From positions 1-64,000 of the forward strand of contig JAHJEG010000018.1 of the NCBI GenBank assembly GCA_018825665.1: a DNA stretch of 64,000 nt, in the 5' to 3' direction. The notes under the pieces were generated by a model. That model ran no database searches. It saw nothing but the letters and a program-made list of their open reading frames with translations, and was not told the DNA's origin. A program made the translations under genes and the position numbers. Shown piece after piece: positions 36,772 through 46,166 of this stretch. The stretch's first letter is position 1, and the number at the start of each line of letters is the position of its first letter. The DNA is from a bacterium (GTDB taxonomy: Bacteria > Campylobacterota > Campylobacteria > Campylobacterales > Sulfurimonadaceae).

Positions 36772-38619
36772 ATGAATACTATGAATAATATGAACAATTA
36801 TGGTCTTGACATCTGGTCTAACAATAATTTTATTATTGAAGACGGACAGATTAAACTAAACTACAAAAGTATGCCTTCTATTTTGCAGATTACGGAGGAT
36901 ATTCGTTCTTCTGATGTAAAAGGTCCTATACTACTCAGGTTTCCGCATTTAATCAAAAAACAGATCAAGACCCTATATTCATATTTTGACAAAGCCATCA
37001 CCAAAAACAGCTATAAAGGCAAGTTTCACGCTGTTTTTCCATTGAAAGTAAATCAGTTTCCACATGCCGTGGAAGCGATAACCTCCCAGGGTACTGATTT
37101 TAATTACGGACTTGAAGCGGGCAGTAAAGCTGAGCTGATCTTAGCAATGAGCAAGACGCCAAGCGGAGCACATATCACGGTCAACGGTTTTAAAGACAAA
37201 GAGATGATGACCCTAGGATTTATGGCGGCACACAGCGGTCACGATATAACTATAACCATAGAGGGTCTGGGGGAGCTTGAGACCATTATAGAAGTGGCAA
37301 ACGAATGCAATCTTAAGGTTCCAAACATCGGTATCAGGGTCAGACTTCACAGTGCGGGAAGCGGAACTTGGGCAAAAAGCGGCGGTATGGATGCAAAATT
37401 CGGTCTAACCTCCACAGAGATTATAGAAGCGGTTACACTTCTGAGAAATGAGGATATGCTCGATAATCTTACCATGATACATTTTCATATCGGTTCGCAG
37501 ATGTCAGATATCGCCCCGCTTAAAAGAGCACTCAGAGAAGCAGGAAACATCTATGCGGAACTTAAAAAAATGGGTACCTCTTCTCTTAACAGTATCAATA
37601 TAGGTGGTGGTCTGGCAGTAGAATATGACCAACATACCCATGCAAGATCCCGTAACTACTCCATAGATGAGTTTTCCAGCAGTGTGGTGTTTTTAATCGG
37701 TGAGATTATGAATGCCAAAAATGTTTCCCATCCTGATATATTTACAGAATCAGGAAGGTTTATCGTAGCTTCCCACGCTGTTTTGATAACTCCTGTTCTT
37801 GAGCTTTTCACACAGGACTACCATGAAAGACTTTTATCTTTCAAGCCTGTGAATCCGCCTCTTTTGGAGGAGCTGATTTACCTGGATAAACAGCTGAACA
37901 ATGCCAACTGTGTAGAATATCTGCATGATGCACTCGACCATATGGAGTCCTTGTTGACACTTTTTGATTTAGGGTACATAGACCTGCAGGACCGCTCTAA
38001 TGCTGAGATACTGGTGCACAATATTATGAAAAAAGCACTCTATCTCAATACTACGTATTCCACAAATGAACTGGCACAGCTTCAGGTGAGATTGCAAGAG
38101 CGATACCTTATCAATGCATCTATTTTTCAAAGTCTGCCGGATTACTGGGGCTTGAATCAGCATTTTCCCGTGATGCCTCTGCATCATCTCAACTCGACCC
38201 CTTTTAGAGCGGCTTCTCTTTGGGACATCACCTGCGACAGTGACGGAGAAATAGGGTTTGATCCTGAAAAGCCGCTTTACCTGCATGATATAAATCTGGA
38301 TGAAGAAGAGTACTACCTCGGCTTTTTTAATGTGGGTGCCTATCAGGAGACTTTGGGGATGAACCACAACCTTTTTACGCATCCAAACGAGTATACCGTC
38401 TATATAGACGATACAGGGTATAAAGTCACAAACGGTGTAGAATCAAAAAACATCTTAGATATTCTTGCTTCAATAGGATACGATAAATCAGAAATTTTAA
38501 ATAAGCTTAAAACAGATTTATCAAAGAGTGAATTTAGCACAGAAAAAGAAAAAGATGATACACTTGCGAAACTTAATACGTTTTTAAAACAAAATGGTTA
38601 TCTAAGAACTACTAACTAG
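36772..38619 (+). CDS. speA: Biosynthetic arginine decarboxylase
   Basis: A 615-residue PLP enzyme that decarboxylates arginine to agmatine for polyamine synthesis. The PLP lysine is in FHAVFPLKVNQFPHAVEAI, the glycine-rich phosphate site in INIGGGLAVEYD, and HFHIGSQ is the barrel histidine segment. Length matches SpeA (about 630). F-P-H-A-V replaces the usual residues after KVNQ and is encoded by an exact motif copy. It precedes cysE by 9 bp. Confidence 0.95.
   Translation: MNTMNNMNNYGLDIWSNNNFIIEDGQIKLNYKSMPSILQITEDIRSSDVKGPILLRFPHLIKKQIKTLYSYFDKAITKNSYKGKFHAVFPLKVNQFPHAVEAITSQGTDFNYGLEAGSKAELILAMSKTPSGAHITVNGFKDKEMMTLGFMAAHSGHDITITIEGLGELETIIEVANECNLKVPNIGIRVRLHSAGSGTWAKSGGMDAKFGLTSTEIIEAVTLLRNEDMLDNLTMIHFHIGSQMSDIAPLKRALREAGNIYAELKKMGTSSLNSINIGGGLAVEYDQHTHARSRNYSIDEFSSSVVFLIGEIMNAKNVSHPDIFTESGRFIVASHAVLITPVLELFTQDYHERLLSFKPVNPPLLEELIYLDKQLNNANCVEYLHDALDHMESLLTLFDLGYIDLQDRSNAEILVHNIMKKALYLNTTYSTNELAQLQVRLQERYLINASIFQSLPDYWGLNQHFPVMPLHHLNSTPFRAASLWDITCDSDGEIGFDPEKPLYLHDINLDEEEYYLGFFNVGAYQETLGMNHNLFTHPNEYTVYIDDTGYKVTNGVESKNILDILASIGYDKSEILNKLKTDLSKSEFSTEKEKDDTLAKLNTFLKQNGYLRTTN
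37058..37068 (-). repeat. GGCATGTGGAA motif copy 7
   Basis: Exact 11-mer on the minus strand inside speA, next to the PLP-lysine segment; the coding strand reads F-P-H-A. Confidence 0.9.
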
Positions 38620-38628
38620 GACTTTATC

Positions 38629-39330
38629 TTGGGACTTTTCACTGATATCAAAGAAGATTTTACAAATGTTTATAAAAATGATCCTGCACTCAGCTCCAAA
38701 CTAGATTTTATATTCAACTATCCTGGAGTCTGGGCGGTAGCCTGGTACAGGATAGCCAACAGACTTTACCGCGCAAACTTTAAAAGACTGGCAAGAATCA
38801 TAATGGGTATCAATCAGATCATAACAAATATAGATATACATCCCGCCGCCACTATCGGAAAAAGATTGTTTATAGACCATGGAACCGGGGTTGTAATAGG
38901 CGAAACCACAATTATAGAAGATGATGTCTTAATCTATCAGGGAGTGACGCTTGGCGGTGTTTCACTTACGCAGGGCAAACGACACCCGACAATAAAAAAA
39001 GGTGCAGTAATCGGTGCAGGTGCAAAAGTTTTAGGAAATATCACTATAGGCGAGTATGCAAAAATAGGTGCAAACTCCGTTGTGGTCAAAACAGTCCCTG
39101 ACTGCTCAACCGCTATCGGTATTCCGGCCCACGTAATAGAAAAAGGAAGATGTAAAGATCCGTTTATGCACAATATGCTTCCGGACATCAACAAAGAGAT
39201 GTTTGAGTATCTACTAAAAAGGGTTGCCATCCTTGAACATATCCTGGTAGAGGACAACAAAAACCTGCTTGAGCAAGACTTAGAGCTTGAAAACATCTAT
39301 GAATCATTTATCAAGGCAATGAAAAACTAA
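38629..39330 (+). CDS. cysE: Serine O-acetyltransferase
   Basis: A 233-residue hexapeptide-repeat enzyme making O-acetylserine for cysteine synthesis. The N-terminal helices lead into left-handed beta-helix repeats (IHPAATIGKRLFIDHGTGVV, then GETTIIEDDVLIYQGVTLGG); the catalytic histidine is in IDHGTGVVIG. The start is TTG with AGGA 8 bp upstream; no ATG fits. The C-terminal tail, which in other CysE proteins mediates cysteine feedback or CysK binding, is longer and not readable here. Probably co-transcribed with speA. Confidence 0.93.
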   Translation: MGLFTDIKEDFTNVYKNDPALSSKLDFIFNYPGVWAVAWYRIANRLYRANFKRLARIIMGINQIITNIDIHPAATIGKRLFIDHGTGVVIGETTIIEDDVLIYQGVTLGGVSLTQGKRHPTIKKGAVIGAGAKVLGNITIGEYAKIGANSVVVKTVPDCSTAIGIPAHVIEKGRCKDPFMHNMLPDINKEMFEYLLKRVAILEHILVEDNKNLLEQDLELENIYESFIKAMKN

Positions 39331-39408
39331 AATATTTATCTTTTATATAAACAAATATATACCATTCTTTAAGTATAATACGCCCATTATTTCACCTAAA
39401 GGGTTCCT

Positions 39409-40575
39409 ATGCTAACTGACCGCATTAACACACTATCTGAATCAATCACGATTGCTATATCTACTTTGGCACAAGAGCTAAAAGCTCAAGGCAAAGACAT
39501 CATCAGCTTTTCGGCCGGTGAACCGGACTTTGATACGCCACAGGTTATTAAAGATGCTGCTATTGAAGCAATTCAAAGCGGTTTTACCAAATATACCGCT
39601 GTAGATGGCATACCGGCTCTAAAACAGGCAATAGCTGAGAAATTAAAAAGAGAAAACGGCCTAACATACGCTCCAAACCAGATCATTGCCAACAACGGTG
39701 CAAAACATTCACTTTTTAACCTTTTTGCAGCAACGATCCAAAAAGGCGATGAAGTCATTATTCCTGCCCCTTACTGGGTTACATATCCTGAATTAGTATT
39801 ATATTGCGGAGGAACTGTTGTCGAGATTGAGACACATGACGACACTGAGTTCAAAATTACGCCAGAGCAGTTAAAAAATGCAATTACGCCAAAAACAAAG
39901 ATGCTTGTTCTTACAAGTCCTTCTAATCCTACGGGTGCGGTTTATACTAGAGAAGAACTGACTGCTCTTGGAAAAGTTTTGGAAGGTACGGATATCATTG
40001 TTGCCAGTGATGAGATGTATGAAAAACTGATCTATGACGGTGAGTTTACCTCTGCAGCAGCTGTAAGTGATGATATGTTCAAACGAACTGTAACTATCAA
40101 TGGTCTCAGCAAGTCCGTGGCTATGACAGGCTGGAGATTTGGGTATATGGCCGCACACAACACTGAACTTATCCAGGCGACTAAAAAACTTCAAAGCCAA
40201 AGCACATCCAACATCAACTCTATCACGCAAAAAGCTGCCATTGTAGGTCTTAACGGCTCAGCTGATGCCGATATAGAAATGATGAGAAAAGCCTTTAAAG
40301 AGCGTCGCGATGAGGCTGTAAAGCTGTTTAATGAGATTGACGGTCTTAGCGTTTTTAAACCGCACGGAGCTTTTTATCTTTTTGTGAATATCAAAAAAGT
40401 CAACAATGATTCAATGGAATTTTCAAAAGATCTTTTGGCAAAAACAGGTGTTGCAGTTGTTCCGGGCGTAGGTTTTGGAAGTGAAGGTTATTTTAGATTT
40501 AGTTTCGCTACTGATATTGAGAGTATCCGCGAAGGAATAAAAAGAATCGAAGAATACGTAAAAGGCTTAAAGTAG
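39409..40575 (+). CDS. aspC: Aspartate aminotransferase, class I
   Basis: A 388-residue PLP aminotransferase. The Schiff-base lysine is in NGLSKSVAMTGWRFGY, the motif SFSAGEPDFDTP binds substrate, and SPSNPTGAVYTREEL is typical of the I-gamma subfamily, which in many bacteria also accepts prephenate or aromatic acids. Its stop codon lies in an 11-bp hairpin shared with the convergent 67-residue gene. Confidence 0.93.
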   Translation: MLTDRINTLSESITIAISTLAQELKAQGKDIISFSAGEPDFDTPQVIKDAAIEAIQSGFTKYTAVDGIPALKQAIAEKLKRENGLTYAPNQIIANNGAKHSLFNLFAATIQKGDEVIIPAPYWVTYPELVLYCGGTVVEIETHDDTEFKITPEQLKNAITPKTKMLVLTSPSNPTGAVYTREELTALGKVLEGTDIIVASDEMYEKLIYDGEFTSAAAVSDDMFKRTVTINGLSKSVAMTGWRFGYMAAHNTELIQATKKLQSQSTSNINSITQKAAIVGLNGSADADIEMMRKAFKERRDEAVKLFNEIDGLSVFKPHGAFYLFVNIKKVNNDSMEFSKDLLAKTGVAVVPGVGFGSEGYFRFSFATDIESIREGIKRIEEYVKGLK

Positions 40576-40591
40576 GTATAACCTACTTTAA
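40567..40591. terminator. Hairpin over the aspC stop and the convergent gene end
   Basis: TTAAAGTAGGT, loop ATA, ACCTACTTTAA: a perfect 11-bp stem that spans both stop codons. There is no long T-run, so its strength as a terminator is uncertain. Confidence 0.6.
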
Positions 40592-40786
40592 TGACTTCAA
40601 AGCTTCGATAACTTCGTCCAAGTTATCAAACGGAATATGCACCTTCCACTCAGGCTCATTGGCATTTCCGGCCAAAGATATGCCGACACTCGCGACCGAA
40701 GCACTTCCCGCACCGTAAGGCTCATCTATTTTTGTTACTGAGATAACACCTTTTTTTGTTCCGCTCAAATGAATTGTTTTTGACAT
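40583..40786 (-). CDS. Conserved-looking 67-residue protein of unknown function
   Basis: MSKTIHLSGTKKGVISVTKI to EALKSLK; compact, mixed strand and helix, no cysteines and no signal peptide. The ATG follows AAGGGT. It lies 23 bp after lpxD on the same strand, at the 3' end of ilvB-ilvH-lpxD. I do not recognise a named family. Confidence 0.65.
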   Translation of the reverse strand: MSKTIHLSGTKKGVISVTKIDEPYGAGSASVASVGISLAGNANEPEWKVHIPFDNLDEVIEALKSLK

Positions 40787-40809
40787 CTGCCACCCTTTGT
40801 TGTAATTTT

Positions 40810-41760
40810 TTATTTGATTAGTTTAGCTAGTTTTGCCTGAAGTTTTAACCATATTCTATGTTCCATCAAAGGAAAGCCGGAAAAGGTTAAGCCGCTTTGT
40901 TGAATGCTTTTTGTAATACCGCTTCTTGCTGCAAATGTACTAAACGGAGCGATTTCCAAATGTCCTGCTGCTGCAGCTTGACCGCCCATAACGACATTAC
41001 GCCCAAGCTTCGTGGAGCCCGCGACGCCCGATTGAGCGACCAACACAGAATATTCGCCTATTTCACAGTTATGTCCAATTTGGACCAGATTGTCTATGCG
41101 GACACCTTTTTTTATCAAGGTACTGCCAAATACAGCTCTGTCAACCGTAGTACAGCTGCCTATTTCAACATTATCCTCTATCAGTACATTTCCGTTTTGA
41201 TATATTTTTTTATGCTCGCCCAGTTTGTTTGTAGCAAAGCCAAAACCATCACTCCCCACAACACTTCCCGCGTGTATTACACACTCGTTTCCAATCCTGC
41301 AATCTCTGTATACGGTCACATTAGGATAAAGCACGGTATTATCGCCTATAACAGCTTTTGAACCCACATACGTATGCGCCATGACAGTACAGTTTTTTCC
41401 TATAACGGCTCCGTTTGCTATCTCGGCTTTTGGGGATATTTTAGTACCCTCACCTATCACGGCATGTGGAAGTTCGTCATTTTCCAAAGGAGGAGCAAAA
41501 TATTTTGAGAGTGCCGCCATTTCCCAGTAGGGAAAATTAACAACCAAAGCCACACTTCCCTCGGGAACGAAATCTTTTGTAGAACTATCCACAATAATTG
41601 CCGCCGCGTTAGAGTTTTGTATCTCTTTTACATATTTGCTGTTTGAAACAAAAGAGACTTCACTTTTGTTTGCATCCTTCAGGGTGTTCATACCGGTTAT
41701 TTCAATATCTTCACCAATAAAATCTGCACCGATTATGGATGCTATCTCTTTTAAATTCAT
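40810..41760 (-). CDS. lpxD: UDP-3-O-acylglucosamine N-acyltransferase
   Basis: A 316-residue hexapeptide acyltransferase, third step of lipid A synthesis. The N-terminal uridine-binding domain (1-95) precedes a left-handed beta-helix with repeats such as IGDNTVLYPNVTVYRDCRIG; the catalytic histidine is in GGQAAAAGHLEIA. It follows ilvH by 4 bp, an odd pairing of branched-chain and lipid A genes that appears to be one transcript. E-L-P-H-A-V is encoded by an exact motif copy. Confidence 0.94.
   Translation of the reverse strand: MNLKEIASIIGADFIGEDIEITGMNTLKDANKSEVSFVSNSKYVKEIQNSNAAAIIVDSSTKDFVPEGSVALVVNFPYWEMAALSKYFAPPLENDELPHAVIGEGTKISPKAEIANGAVIGKNCTVMAHTYVGSKAVIGDNTVLYPNVTVYRDCRIGNECVIHAGSVVGSDGFGFATNKLGEHKKIYQNGNVLIEDNVEIGSCTTVDRAVFGSTLIKKGVRIDNLVQIGHNCEIGEYSVLVAQSGVAGSTKLGRNVVMGGQAAAAGHLEIAPFSTFAARSGITKSIQQSGLTFSGFPLMEHRIWLKLQAKLAKLIK
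41461..41471 (+). repeat. GGCATGTGGAA motif copy 8
   Basis: Exact 11-mer inside lpxD; the opposite coding strand reads L-P-H-A. Confidence 0.9.
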
Positions 41761-41764
41761 GAGA

Positions 41765-42241
41765 TTATCTCTCCAGTGCTACGGCACCGCTTCTTACTAT
41801 CTCTTTGGGATTGTATTTTTTTATAGCACTTAAAAAATTCTCGACTCTTTTTGGCTCATCTGTAACCATTCCGATAATCATATCGTCGCCTATATCTACA
41901 ATCTTTCCATTGTATGCATCACACAAAGAGTTGATATCGCTGATATTTTCCGTGATAGGAAACTTTACCAACGCCATCTCTTTTTCAACCAAATCACAAT
42001 GCTCATAAACTCTCAAAACAGGGATAAGCTTATGTAATTGCTTCGTTATCTGCTCAATTACGCGTACTGAGCCCGATGTAACGATAGTAAGTCTTGAATA
42101 CTTACTATCAGGGATAGGGGCAACCGTCAAAGATGTTATGTTATAACCGCGTCCGGAAAAAAGATCGGTGATACGGGATAAAACGCTTGCCTCATTCACA
42201 ACAATAACTGAAATTACTCTTCTTTCACTATTCTCAGTCAT
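41765..42241 (-). CDS. ilvH: Acetolactate synthase, regulatory small subunit
   Basis: A 158-residue ACT-domain subunit giving valine feedback control to acetolactate synthase. The N-terminal ACT domain (ISVIVVNEASVLSRITDLFS, then RGYNITSLTV) is followed by the second ferredoxin-like half. The start shares a base with the ilvB stop, so translation is coupled. Confidence 0.95.
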   Translation of the reverse strand: MTENSERRVISVIVVNEASVLSRITDLFSGRGYNITSLTVAPIPDSKYSRLTIVTSGSVRVIEQITKQLHKLIPVLRVYEHCDLVEKEMALVKFPITENISDINSLCDAYNGKIVDIGDDMIIGMVTDEPKRVENFLSAIKKYNPKEIVRSGAVALER

Positions 42242-43941
42242 TATTTTGTCTCCTTTTTCTTTTCTAACAGCATCATGTTGAACAAGCTTCCGCCGGCTGG
42301 TACCATCGGCATAACATTTTCAAATCTTTCAACTAAAACTTCTATAAAAGCAACTACGTTTTTCTCAACAGCATCTTTGAGAGCTGCGTCGAATTCCTCT
42401 TTTGTGTGTACTCTGTAGCCAATCCCGCCAAAGGCTTCTGAAAGCTTTACAAAGTCAGGCTGAACACTCAAATCTGTTTCACTGTGTCTTTTATCATAAA
42501 ACAGAGTCTGCCACTGACGCACCATTCCCAGAAAATTATTATTGAGAATAATATTGATAACGGGAAGTTTTTTCTCAACCGCCGTCATCAGCTCCTGAAC
42601 ATTCATCAAAATGGAACCGTCACCCGTAAAGTTGATACTCGTCTTTTCCGGAGATGCGGCTTTTACACCCATAGCGGCCGGAAAACCAAATCCCATTGTT
42701 CCAAGACCACCTGAACTGATAAACTGGCGAGGACGCGTAAACGGATAAAACTGGGCAGCCCACATCTGATGCTGTCCGACATCCGTAGATATATTGGCAT
42801 TATCCCCAAGAAGCTCACCGACTCTTTTGACAACCCACTGAGGCTTTAGTCTTTCGCTGTCTTCGTGAAAAGCCAGGGGATGCAACTCATCAAAGTTATT
42901 GATAGTCTCTCTCCATGATTCATAATGGTCAGGGTTGATTGTATCTGCTAATTCCAGCATCTCCTCAACAACGTTTTTTACATCTCCAACGATAGGAAAG
43001 TCCGCATTCACAAGCTTAGAGATACTCGCAGGGTCAATATCCACATGAATAACGCCCGCATTTTTGGCAAACTCTGAAAGTTTTCCTGTTACACGGTCAT
43101 CAAATCTTGCACCAAGAGCAATAACCATATCTGTTTCACTCATAGCCATGTTCGCAGCGTATGAGCCGTGCATCCCAAGCATAGAGATAAGATACTTGTC
43201 ATCATGGCTCAAAGTTCCTCTGGCCATAAAAGTCTCAACAGCAGGGATTCCCGTTCTATGAATCAGATCTCTTACTTCATAGGCAGCATTGGAATTTATA
43301 ATACCTCCGCCGAGATAAAACAATGGTCTTTTTGAATTTGCAATAGCTTCCATAGCTTTTTTAATCTGGCGGGTACTTCCTTTTGTATGGGGCTTGTACG
43401 TCTCCAGATCCACAGGTTTTGAATAGTCAAATTCGGCTATTTGCGCTGTAACATCCTTAGGGATATCCACATGAACAGGACCCGGACGACCTGAACGGGC
43501 TATATAAAAAGCCTCTTTGAGGACACGTGCCAGATCATTGGCATCTGTTACAAGATAGTTATGCTTTGTACAAGGACGGCTGATTCCTACCGCATCTATC
43601 TCCTGAAATGCATCTGTTCCTATGAGACTCATAGGAACCTGTCCGCTAACAACAACTAAAGGGATTGAATCCATATACGCATCCGCTAACCCGGTTACTG
43701 CATTTGTAAAACCTGGACCGCTGGTAATCATTGCTACACCGACTTTACCGCTGGCTTTTGCATAGCCTTCTGCAGCATGTACAGAAGCTTGTTCGTGACG
43801 GTTTAGAATATGCTGGAATTTATCTTGTTTATATATTTCATCATAGACATTCATTATTGCTCCGCCTGGGTAGCCAAAAACTGTGTCTACACCTTCTGCA
43901 ATAAAAGCTTCAATGACCATTTGCGCGCCACTAATCTGCAT
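42241..43941 (-). CDS. ilvB: Acetolactate synthase, catalytic large subunit
   Basis: A 566-residue TPP enzyme, first step of valine, leucine and isoleucine synthesis. The catalytic glutamate is in NRHEQASVHAAEGYAKASGK, and the TPP/Mg motif is GDGSILMNVQELMTAVEKK with NNNFLGMVRQWQ following. GAGGAGA precedes the ATG. It heads the ilvB-ilvH-lpxD-67aa unit. Confidence 0.96.
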   Translation of the reverse strand: MQISGAQMVIEAFIAEGVDTVFGYPGGAIMNVYDEIYKQDKFQHILNRHEQASVHAAEGYAKASGKVGVAMITSGPGFTNAVTGLADAYMDSIPLVVVSGQVPMSLIGTDAFQEIDAVGISRPCTKHNYLVTDANDLARVLKEAFYIARSGRPGPVHVDIPKDVTAQIAEFDYSKPVDLETYKPHTKGSTRQIKKAMEAIANSKRPLFYLGGGIINSNAAYEVRDLIHRTGIPAVETFMARGTLSHDDKYLISMLGMHGSYAANMAMSETDMVIALGARFDDRVTGKLSEFAKNAGVIHVDIDPASISKLVNADFPIVGDVKNVVEEMLELADTINPDHYESWRETINNFDELHPLAFHEDSERLKPQWVVKRVGELLGDNANISTDVGQHQMWAAQFYPFTRPRQFISSGGLGTMGFGFPAAMGVKAASPEKTSINFTGDGSILMNVQELMTAVEKKLPVINIILNNNFLGMVRQWQTLFYDKRHSETDLSVQPDFVKLSEAFGGIGYRVHTKEEFDAALKDAVEKNVVAFIEVLVERFENVMPMVPAGGSLFNMMLLEKKKETK

Positions 43942-43983
43942 GAAAAGTCTCCTCTAATTGTTTGTAATTTTAAAAAGTCGCTT

Positions 43984-43989
43984 ATTATA
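43984..43989 (-). promoter_or_regulatory. -10 box of the ilvB operon
   Basis: TATAAT on the minus strand, 42 bp before the ilvB ATG. I see no leader peptide or attenuator hairpin in 43942-44032. Confidence 0.45.
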
Positions 43990-44032
43990 GGTAAAAAGAG
44001 CTATATTTGAGGTTAAATGGGCAGGTAATTTA

Positions 44033-46159
44033 TTAATCTAATATAGATTTAACTATCATGGAAGGTCTCCACATACGCAAGGATCCTTTATTCAATAATT
44101 CAAAATTTAATTTTGAATCCGGATAATATTTTTTGAAGATTCGATAGAAGCTTTCTATCTGGTCCAACAGGCCAAAGGAGACGATATAATTCTTTATTCC
44201 GTGTTCGATATATGCCTGTTCCTGCTTGGTTTTTATCGCATTTTCAAGCTGCGTCATATAGCACCAGGCAAAAACATTGCCAAGAGCCGTATTCTTTGAA
44301 CTTGTCGCCATATATTTTTCCAATGTTTTTTTAATCCCCTCAACATCTCCCAAAGAAGCCTGGTGATTTGCCAGAGCCAAATCACCGTTCCAGATATCTT
44401 CAAGCATCATTCCGTCTTTGGTTTCATAAAGCTCTTCATTTTTATCCAGTAAATTATATGCAAGGACCATATCATTGTTCTTTACCGCATTGAAAAAAAC
44501 CTGTTTGGACTCTATTTTGCTCATGATATCTCTTGCTTCTTCATTGAATTCCGGAAAATCCAAGAGAACCCTTAAGAGTTTGGTAGCTTCAAGAGTATCA
44601 CCGTTATTGATAAGTTTTTGCGATTTTATAAAAATAGAATCCGCATAATCCATCAATGCTTCGTATTCGGAAAACTCTTTTAAATACAAATTCTTTCTGG
44701 TAAGCTCAAGAGCCATTCTATAGTCCCTGTTTACAAGATATGCCTTAAATCTTTTATATACATTTCCCTTGGTCATCAAATCCTGTATAAGCATGGTTTT
44801 TTCACTTATTCCCCTGTATGGGGACAATATCTCTCTGGCTTTATCTTCTCCTCTGGGCTGCAAAGCATATTTTTGTGCGAGCATAAATGTTTTCTTCCAT
44901 TGCAGTTCCATATTTTTATAAAGCTTGGATTCTTTGTATGAGGGGTTTGAATTTGCAGCGGTATAAGCCAGAGGCAGTTTACCCTGTTTTACGAGCATGG
45001 CGAACTTGTCAAAATCTGTATACTCTATCATTATCTTATTCATAATAGAGTTTTTCATAGGTATATTTTTAAACTTTTTAAATAGATTTATTGCCCCTTC
45101 CCTGTCACTGTTTTGCAGGCAATCAATGGCTTTTTCGACTGTTTTGTCCCATATTACGGAAACCATTCTGTACACATCTGTATATTTTAAAACAATATTC
45201 TTATTGACATCCTCTTCCACGCCCTCATAATCCTGTATCTGCAGTAATTTTTTAATTCTCTCAAGACCTGAGTATATATCAAAAAACAGTACCTCGCCTT
45301 TGGCAGTACCGACAATCAGATTATTACTTGTTGCGTTGAATTCAAGGGAAGTGATGGACGAATCTACTTTTATAAACTTTCTGTCAAGCAGCTCATATGT
45401 ATCCAGATCATATATCAGAACATACCCCAAACTTGTTCCCAAAAACAAGAACTTGTGGTCATTACTTTTAGTAACCTGGGTTACGTCATCATGAATTCCT
45501 CCAAGCCTTGCTATTACCTGTCCGCTGTGCAGATGCCAAACTATCCCTACATTGTTTTTGTCCACACTGAAGATTCGATTTTTATTTAAAAACTGAGCCT
45601 TCATAACAGCGGCGGCATGGGCCTTGAACCTATGTCTTCTTGACATAGTGAGCATATTAAAAATAGAAACTTTTTTATCATAACTCGAAGTAGCTATCCA
45701 GTGTCCGTTTTCACTAAAAGATATATCATTAATCGTATCGGCATGTGGAGGAAGGGTAAAAGAGAGTTTTCCGCTTTTTATATCTAGGACGAAGGTCTTA
45801 CCGTCCTCTCCGCATGAAAACATATATCTGTTGAGCGGATCAAGCCCCACGCAGGAAACTTCGCCATGATGTCTGTTTACCTTGCCGATAGCTTTTTTGG
45901 TTTGTGTATTATAAAGGGTGGAGTCTTTGCAGTCTGCACTGATCGTAACAAAATAGTTTGCATCACTGCTGAAAGACACAACATTCGTTTTGTATCTTTC
46001 ATGCTCAATATTTGCCTTAAAACCGCCAACTATCTCTAGCGATTCCCCATCAAGCTGTCTGATGGTCGTTTTTGAATCTACGACAAGAATATTGCCATCA
46101 TCCATATATTTTGCAATAATAACCGGTTCATGAATATTTTTAGTTTTTACTGGAATCAT
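44033..46159 (-). CDS. WD40-repeat protein with helical C-terminal half
   Basis: A 708-residue protein. Residues 1-300 form about seven WD40-like blades (for example HHGEVSCVGLDPLNRYMFSC and HADTINDISFSENGHWIATS); residues 300-708 are helical and TPR-like (GNVYKRFKAYLVNRDYRMAL, LINNGDTLEATKLLRVLLD). There is no signal peptide, so a cytoplasmic scaffold is likely. I cannot name a function. It is the last gene of the long minus-strand run that begins at the S4 gene, 7 bp after ilvA. Confidence 0.75.
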   Translation of the reverse strand: MIPVKTKNIHEPVIIAKYMDDGNILVVDSKTTIRQLDGESLEIVGGFKANIEHERYKTNVVSFSSDANYFVTISADCKDSTLYNTQTKKAIGKVNRHHGEVSCVGLDPLNRYMFSCGEDGKTFVLDIKSGKLSFTLPPHADTINDISFSENGHWIATSSYDKKVSIFNMLTMSRRHRFKAHAAAVMKAQFLNKNRIFSVDKNNVGIVWHLHSGQVIARLGGIHDDVTQVTKSNDHKFLFLGTSLGYVLIYDLDTYELLDRKFIKVDSSITSLEFNATSNNLIVGTAKGEVLFFDIYSGLERIKKLLQIQDYEGVEEDVNKNIVLKYTDVYRMVSVIWDKTVEKAIDCLQNSDREGAINLFKKFKNIPMKNSIMNKIMIEYTDFDKFAMLVKQGKLPLAYTAANSNPSYKESKLYKNMELQWKKTFMLAQKYALQPRGEDKAREILSPYRGISEKTMLIQDLMTKGNVYKRFKAYLVNRDYRMALELTRKNLYLKEFSEYEALMDYADSIFIKSQKLINNGDTLEATKLLRVLLDFPEFNEEARDIMSKIESKQVFFNAVKNNDMVLAYNLLDKNEELYETKDGMMLEDIWNGDLALANHQASLGDVEGIKKTLEKYMATSSKNTALGNVFAWCYMTQLENAIKTKQEQAYIEHGIKNYIVSFGLLDQIESFYRIFKKYYPDSKLNFELLNKGSLRMWRPSMIVKSILD
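45740..45750 (+). repeat. One-mismatch copy of the GGCATGTGGAA motif
   Basis: GGCATGTGGAG inside the WD40 gene; the coding strand reads P-P-H-A-D in a blade. Confidence 0.6.
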
Positions 46160-46166
46160 AATCTAA

